Of a stretch of 45,204 nucleotides of DNA, positions 41,755 to 45,204 are shown piece after piece. The stretch comes from Verrucomicrobiia bacterium (lineage in GTDB: Bacteria; Verrucomicrobiota; Verrucomicrobiia; Limisphaerales; DSYF01), in assembly GCA_035765895.1 (NCBI GenBank), contig DASTWL010000065.1, positions 1 through 45,204 of the forward strand, given 5' to 3'. The position numbers and the translations under genes are program-made. Numbering within the stretch: the stretch's first letter is position 1; each line of letters starts with the position of its first letter. Under the pieces are notes generated by a model that was not told the origin of the DNA, did not search any database, and worked only from the letters and a program-made list of their open reading frames with translations.

Positions 41755-42125
41755 TCCGGCCCGGGCGGCGGTTCGGCCGGTGGCCGTTTTTTGGGCGGAC
41801 GCAGAAACGCCGAGCCGAAAAAGACGAGTCCGCAAAGGTTGATGCCCGCGATGTAGCCGATCTTGTAGGCGCGCCCGTTGTTGTTCGCCGCGTAGATGTC
41901 CACGTCCTTGCCGATGAGCAGGCTGGGCAGCGCCATCGGCATCAAGGCGCCGTGCGCCATCCCGAGACCGAGCCCGGCCTGCACATCGCGCGGGAAAACC
42001 CGGGGCGACGCCCACGCGTAAATCCAGCCGAAAAGGATGCCCACGATGACAAGCGTGACGGCTTTGCGGACAATCGTGAGGAGCGGGACGCCGAAAATGG
42101 CGGGTGAGGCTTGAGTTGCTGGCAT
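41733..42125 (-). CDS. Small membrane protein of unknown function
   Basis: A 130-residue protein with two or three hydrophobic segments: 'AVTLVIVGILFGWIYAWA', 'LGLGMAHGALMPMALPSLLI' and 'GYIAGINLCGLVFFGSAFL'. A Pro/Lys-rich cytoplasmic tail follows ('PPKKRPPAEPPPGP'). It contains 'YAANNNGRAYKIGYIAG', a motif I do not recognise. It converges with the preceding gene, overlapping it by 22 bp, and is divergent from the methyltransferase gene, whose promoter lies across its start codon. Codon use is normal for the genome, and hydrophobic segments in frame support a real gene. Confidence 0.72.
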   Translation of the reverse strand: MPATQASPAIFGVPLLTIVRKAVTLVIVGILFGWIYAWASPRVFPRDVQAGLGLGMAHGALMPMALPSLLIGKDVDIYAANNNGRAYKIGYIAGINLCGLVFFGSAFLRPPKKRPPAEPPPGPDHKNQLR

Positions 42126-42139
42126 GTTTGCTCTATTGC
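42111..42139 (+). promoter_or_regulatory. Probable methyltransferase promoter
   Basis: TTGAGT (42111-42116), a 17-bp spacer and TATTGC (42134-42139) end 6 bp before the ATG at 42146. The promoter lies across the start codon of the divergent membrane-protein gene. Confidence 0.5.
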
Positions 42140-42145
42140 GGGAGC

Positions 42146-42826
42146 ATGTTTTTGGGTCCGCGCTCCACGCAAGCAGAATATTTCGACCTGCCGGGGCGGT
42201 CCGAATCCGAAATGCTCGCCGCCCTCGCCGACCTGGACCGCGTCAACCGCTTCTTTCTGTTCGCGAAACCGTTTGAGGAAGTGCTGCCCCGCTGGCTCGG
42301 CGAGCAACGCTGCCGCCACCTGGAATTTCTGGACGTCGGCGCCGGCTCGGGACTGCTGGGCCAGACGTTGTCCCAGTGGGCCAAGACTCGCGGCTGGAAT
42401 TGGCACTTTACCAATCTGGATTTGCATCCGGTTGCGCCCCATCTGCGTCACGGCGCCCGCTGGGTCAGCGGCTCGGCGCTGGACCTGCCCTTTCCCAACG
42501 ACAGCTTCGACGTCGTGGTCGCGTCGCAAATGACCCACCACCTGACGGATGGTGAAGTCGTGCAACATCTGCGCGAGGCGTGGCGGGTTGGCCGCGAAGC
42601 GGTCATGATTTCCGACCTGCACCGCAACGCGGGGCTGTTGGCGATGTTGTGGCTGTCCACGCGCCTCTTCGGCTTGTCGCAGCCCGTGCGGGAAGACGCG
42701 CTGACCTCGGTGCGGCGCGGTTTTCAGATCGATGAATTACGTTCGCTGGCGCAGCAGGCCGGACTGGACGGGGCGCACGTGTGGCTTTACTACGGCACAC
42801 GGATCATTCTGCAGGCGCGGAAGTAA
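42146..42826 (+). CDS. SAM-dependent class I methyltransferase
   Basis: A 226-residue UbiE/type-11-like enzyme. Motif I is 'LEFLDVGAGSGLLGQTL', and the acidic motif II residue is in 'HFTNLDLHPVAP'. 'ALDLPFPNDSFDVVVASQMTHHL' is the post-I/motif region and 'VGREAVMISDLHRN' follows. The substrate is unknown. Such methyltransferases occur beside flavoproteins and acyl-activating enzymes in lipid or polyketide tailoring loci. ATG at 42146 is preferred over one 42 bp upstream because it matches both the domain start and a leaderless promoter. Its 3' end overlaps the converging glycosyltransferase gene by 23 bp. Confidence 0.9.
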   Translation: MFLGPRSTQAEYFDLPGRSESEMLAALADLDRVNRFFLFAKPFEEVLPRWLGEQRCRHLEFLDVGAGSGLLGQTLSQWAKTRGWNWHFTNLDLHPVAPHLRHGARWVSGSALDLPFPNDSFDVVVASQMTHHLTDGEVVQHLREAWRVGREAVMISDLHRNAGLLAMLWLSTRLFGLSQPVREDALTSVRRGFQIDELRSLAQQAGLDGAHVWLYYGTRIILQARK

Positions 42827-43559
42827 GCAGCGGCGCCGGAAGCGTCGCACTGACCGGACTGGCCGGGCGCGGTTGATTCCACCACCAGCGCAACCAGCGC
42901 CACGTGTCGCGGAGCGGACGGATCTTGCTGCCGGCGCCACGATAAATCACCTGCACCGGCACGAAACGCACGCGCTCGCCGGCCCGCAGAAATTGCACCA
43001 GGAATTCCGATTCGACCTCGAAACGGTCGGCTTGCAGCGGCAGCTTTGCCCAAACATCCAGCCGCACGAGCCGGAAACCGCACTGGGAATCCAGGAGCCT
43101 TTCGCCGGTCAATCGGGACAGCCGGCGCGTCAGCCAGCGGTTGACCCAGCGGCGCACCGGCGGGATGCGGTCCGGCGCATGGAAGCGGTTGCCCACAATC
43201 AACGCCGCGCCGTCGCGGTCGGCGCAGGCCAGGAATGCCGGAACATCCGCCGGCGCGTGCTGCCCGTCGCCATCCAGGCAGAGCGCCCACGCATGGCCCC
43301 GTTCCAGCGCCTTCCGCAGGCCGGTGCGCAACGCGGCGCCCTTGCCTTGATTTTCGGGGTGCCGCACAACACAGGCACCGGCGCGGGCGGCGGCGCGGCC
43401 GGTTTCGTCGGTGGAGCCGTCATCGATCACAATGACGGACGGCAGGACATTCTTCAGTTGGGAAACCAGCCCACCGATGTTGGCGCCTTCGTTGTAGCAA
43501 GGCACCACGAGCGCACATTGGCGGGCCCAACGCGCGGGGTCTGAGGACGACAATTCCAT
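42804..43559 (-). CDS. GT2-family glycosyltransferase, dolichol-phosphate-mannose-synthase-like
   Basis: A 251-residue enzyme with GT-A motifs: 'LVVPCYNEGANIGGLV', 'VIVIDDGSTDETG' and 'CLDGDGQHAPAD' (D-x-D-type metal site). 'DSQCGFRLVRLDVW' and 'FEVESEFLVQFLRAGERV' complete the DPMS-like family pattern. No C-terminal membrane helices are present. Such enzymes transfer a sugar from a nucleotide donor to a polyprenyl phosphate or other lipid. GT2 genes are regular members of aryl-polyene clusters, where the pigment is linked to a sugar-lipid anchor. ATG at 43559 is chosen over an in-frame TTG at 43586. It starts 10 bp after the stop of the upstream gene and is likely cotranscribed with it. Confidence 0.92.
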   Translation of the reverse strand: MELSSSDPARWARQCALVVPCYNEGANIGGLVSQLKNVLPSVIVIDDGSTDETGRAAARAGACVVRHPENQGKGAALRTGLRKALERGHAWALCLDGDGQHAPADVPAFLACADRDGAALIVGNRFHAPDRIPPVRRWVNRWLTRRLSRLTGERLLDSQCGFRLVRLDVWAKLPLQADRFEVESEFLVQFLRAGERVRFVPVQVIYRGAGSKIRPLRDTWRWLRWWWNQPRPASPVSATLPAPLLTSAPAE

Positions 43560-43569
43560 CCGGCGGCGG

Positions 43570-44160
43570 TCAATCCACGCGGTCAATGTGCAGGTCCGAA
43601 CGCGTCACCTTGCCGGTCTCGGCGGAAACAAAGACGTCGCCCACATCAACGCTTTTCATGGGATTGCTCAACTTGCTGGCCCACAGGCGGACCTTCCAGA
43701 CCGGGCCCTCGTCGCTGTTTTCAAGCCAGAGTTGCGTGGCGGTCAGCTTGAGCGGCTTCAGCAACGGCTCGGCAGTCGCCATGCGGATGGCCGCGTCGGA
43801 GTCGGTTTTCAGCTTGTCCTTGTCGAGCATCTTGTTGCCGCCGGTGACCGGTTCGAGCATCCGCCACGGCCGGGACACCTTCAGCTTTTCGCCCGCGCCA
43901 AACTTGACTTCCGTGGCCTTGAACGCGGCGTCGGCATCGTAATAGACGACATACCAGATGGTGGGCGTGAGGCTGCCGATGGATTTCTCCGAGCGAATTT
44001 GCACGACCTTGTCGCGACAGTCCTTGCCGACGTAGTCGTTGCCCTTTTTCACGAGCTGAAACGCCGTGGCTTCGCCGGCACGGACGTTCGTCAAGCCGCC
44101 CGCGACACCAACCAGGGCCACCAGCACGAGTGATTTCAACCAGCAACAAATGCTTTGCAT
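43570..44160 (-). CDS. Secreted protein of unknown function (196 aa)
   Basis: A 196-residue protein starting at ATG 44160 with a signal peptide ('SLVLVALVGVAGGLTNVRA'). The mature part has 'NDYVGKDCRDKVVQIRSEKSIGSL' and 'IWYVVYYDADAAFKATEVKFGAGEKL', which resembles PepSY-like beta structure. A C-terminal 'VGDVFVSAETGKVTRSDLHIDRVD' fits the same fold. I do not recognise a named family. It is the first gene of a unit with the GT2 glycosyltransferase, 10 bp apart, and divergent from the radical SAM gene. A strong leaderless-type promoter precedes it. Confidence 0.8.
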   Translation of the reverse strand: MQSICCWLKSLVLVALVGVAGGLTNVRAGEATAFQLVKKGNDYVGKDCRDKVVQIRSEKSIGSLTPTIWYVVYYDADAAFKATEVKFGAGEKLKVSRPWRMLEPVTGGNKMLDKDKLKTDSDAAIRMATAEPLLKPLKLTATQLWLENSDEGPVWKVRLWASKLSNPMKSVDVGDVFVSAETGKVTRSDLHIDRVD

Positions 44161-44166
44161 CCGCCC

Positions 44167-44195
44167 ACCATAACGAATCCCGTCGCGCGCTGCAA
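44167..44195 (-). promoter_or_regulatory. Probable promoter of the secreted-protein/GT2 unit
   Basis: On the minus strand TTGCAG (44195-44190), a 17-bp spacer and TATGGT (44172-44167) end 6 bp before the ATG at 44160. No ribosome binding site fits in between. Confidence 0.55.
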
Positions 44196-44225
44196 TCCGC
44201 CGCTGCGGGCGGGACGGAAAATGCG

Positions 44226-44254
44226 TTGATTTGGGCCTGCTGGCTTACTCTAAT
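44226..44254 (+). promoter_or_regulatory. Probable promoter of the radical SAM gene
   Basis: TTGATT (44226-44231), a 17-bp spacer and TCTAAT (44249-44254, five of six consensus bases) end 6 bp before the GTG at 44261. This supports GTG as the start. Confidence 0.55.
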
Positions 44255-44260
44255 GAGTTC

Positions 44261-45204
44261 GTGACGGAGCTTCATTACCATCCAAGCGCGGCGGATCTCG
44301 CGGCGGACGGCGCCGGACATTCCGCACTGCTGGATCGGGCGGCCGCGGTCACGCGTGCGACGTTTGGCCGCAGCGTGTTCGTGCGCGCCGTGGTCGAGAT
44401 TTCCAACTTCTGCCGCGAGCAATGCGCGTATTGCGGCATGCGCCGGGACAACCACGCGTTGGCCCGCTATCGCGCCCAGGCCGACCAACTGATCGAACTG
44501 GTTCTCTCGCACCGGCCGGAGTGCGTCACGGACATCAACATCCAGGCCGGCGAAGATCCCGTAGCCGTGCGCGACGTGGCGATCCCGCTGGTCCGGGCGA
44601 TTCGTCAACATACTTCGCTCGGCGTGAGCGTGTGTCTCGGCACGCTGAATGCCGAACTCTATCATGAGTTGCAACGGGCCGGCGCGAGCATCTACATCAT
44701 GAAGTTCGAGTGCGCGAACCCGGAGCAATACGTGCGCTTCCAGGCGCCCGGAACCTTGACGGAACGCCTCGCCCACATCCGACTCCTGGCGGAAAGCGGC
44801 TGGACAGTGAGTTCCGGCTTCATCGCGGGCCTCCCCGGCCAGATGCCGGCCGATCTGTTGCGCAATTTGGAGCTGGCCGCGTCGCTGCCATTGCACGGTT
44901 GCAGCGTAAGCCCGTTCATTCCCGGCGAAGCAACGCCGCTGGCGACCGCACCCCGCGCGAATCCGAACTGGACGTTGAATTGCATGGCCGCGTTACGCTT
45001 GAGGCACCCGCAGTGGGTGATTCCGGCCGTGAGCGCCTTGAATCTGGCGGAAAAGGACGGTTACCGCCACGGCCTGCGCGCCGGCGCGAATCTGGCCACG
45101 ATCAACCTCACCCCGGAGGAAGTGCGGGAAAACTACGTCATCTACAAACGCGAACGCTTCATCATGACCACGGAGCGGGTCTTGAACGCCATTGGCGCCG
45201 AGGG
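44261..45204 (+). CDS. Radical SAM enzyme, HydE/BioB/PylB-like, 3' end outside window
   Basis: The frame is open from GTG 44261 to the right edge (314 codons). 'EISNFCREQCAYCGMRR' supplies the CxxxCxxC cluster motif (about Cys51, 55, 58) that binds a 4Fe-4S cluster and S-adenosylmethionine. 'INIQAGEDP', 'LGTLNAELYHELQRAGA', 'YIMKFECANPEQYVRFQAPG' and 'SSGFIAGLPGQMPADLLRNL' follow the BioB/HydE/ThiH/PylB barrel pattern. The reaction cannot be assigned. HydE would need HydF and HydG partners, none seen here, and BioB would keep distinct auxiliary-cluster cysteines that I did not identify. A TTG at 44231 is a possible alternative start but would sit inside the promoter. Confidence 0.88.
   Translation, partial: MTELHYHPSAADLAADGAGHSALLDRAAAVTRATFGRSVFVRAVVEISNFCREQCAYCGMRRDNHALARYRAQADQLIELVLSHRPECVTDINIQAGEDPVAVRDVAIPLVRAIRQHTSLGVSVCLGTLNAELYHELQRAGASIYIMKFECANPEQYVRFQAPGTLTERLAHIRLLAESGWTVSSGFIAGLPGQMPADLLRNLELAASLPLHGCSVSPFIPGEATPLATAPRANPNWTLNCMAALRLRHPQWVIPAVSALNLAEKDGYRHGLRAGANLATINLTPEEVRENYVIYKRERFIMTTERVLNAIGAE

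Noticed and set aside
44231-44261. TTG at 44231 as start of the radical SAM gene
   Set aside because: It would place the start codon at the edge of the -35 hexamer of a good promoter; GTG at 44261 fits the promoter and domain start.
1-45204. CRISPR arrays, transposases, integrases or phage genes
   Set aside because: No repeat-spacer pattern, IS-like inverted repeats or recombinase motifs were seen; the only mobile-type trace is the RHS scrap.

Overview
The window is GC-rich bacterial DNA with densely packed genes. It most resembles a soil or freshwater member of the Verrucomicrobia (Pedosphaera/Limisphaera-type). The reasons are many secreted glycan-degrading enzymes without a SusC/SusD pair, RHS fragments ending in an 'NGQT.YR.GE' motif, and small secreted proteins of a kind I associate with this phylum. 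This placement is inference; there is no 16S rRNA gene here.

Layout. (1) Positions 1-14487, all on the minus strand: a plant cell-wall (pectin/rhamnogalacturonan) island. In transcription order it encodes a SASA-type acetylesterase, oligogalacturonate lyase (PL22), GH28 polygalacturonase lipoprotein, a PL4-type rhamnogalacturonan lyase with fn3 and LamG modules, a remnant of an RHS gene plus a low-GC lipoprotein, a six-hairpin glycosidase and two GH2 beta-galactosidase-like enzymes. The last of these runs off the left edge. (2) 14488-22083: a Tat-exported Gfo/Idh/MocA oxidoreductase with a clear terminator, metG, a secreted alpha/beta-hydrolase-like protein, a GcvR-like double-ACT protein, a POT peptide transporter and tRNA-Leu(UAA). 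(3) 22084-32151: housekeeping genes, namely a small conserved protein, smc, a DigH/YddW-like glycosidase, rnpB (RNase P RNA, minus strand), rpsT, a feo ferrous-iron operon with an unusual Cys-rich FeoA-like first gene, and tRNA-Glu(UUC). (4) 32152-33296: two small secreted proteins. (5) 33297-45204: an aryl-polyene/xanthomonadin-like accessory locus. It holds a FAD halogenase/reductase-family enzyme, a small lipoprotein, an MMPL exporter fused to an LpxL-type acyltransferase, LolA and a FabZ-like dehydratase, chained by 4-bp ATGA overlaps. An AMP-ligase is divergent from it, followed by an unrecognised protein, a small membrane protein, a SAM methyltransferase, a GT2 glycosyltransferase, a small secreted protein and a HydE/BioB-like radical SAM enzyme cut by the right edge. 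No ketosynthase, ketoreductase, ACP or ammonia lyase is visible.

How the genes fit together. Region 1 reads as a pathway: deacetylate pectin, cleave the rhamnogalacturonan and polygalacturonan backbones, degrade oligogalacturonides, and strip galactose side chains. Region 5 reads as the activation, tailoring, lipidation and outer-membrane delivery part of a pigment or lipid pathway whose polyketide core lies elsewhere.

The most unexpected signal is regulatory. Eight genes share one promoter-start layout: TTGNNN, 17-18 bp, a mostly TA-starting -10 hexamer, 6-9 bp, then directly the start codon, without a Shine-Dalgarno sequence. That predicts leaderless or nearly leaderless mRNAs for much of this genome.
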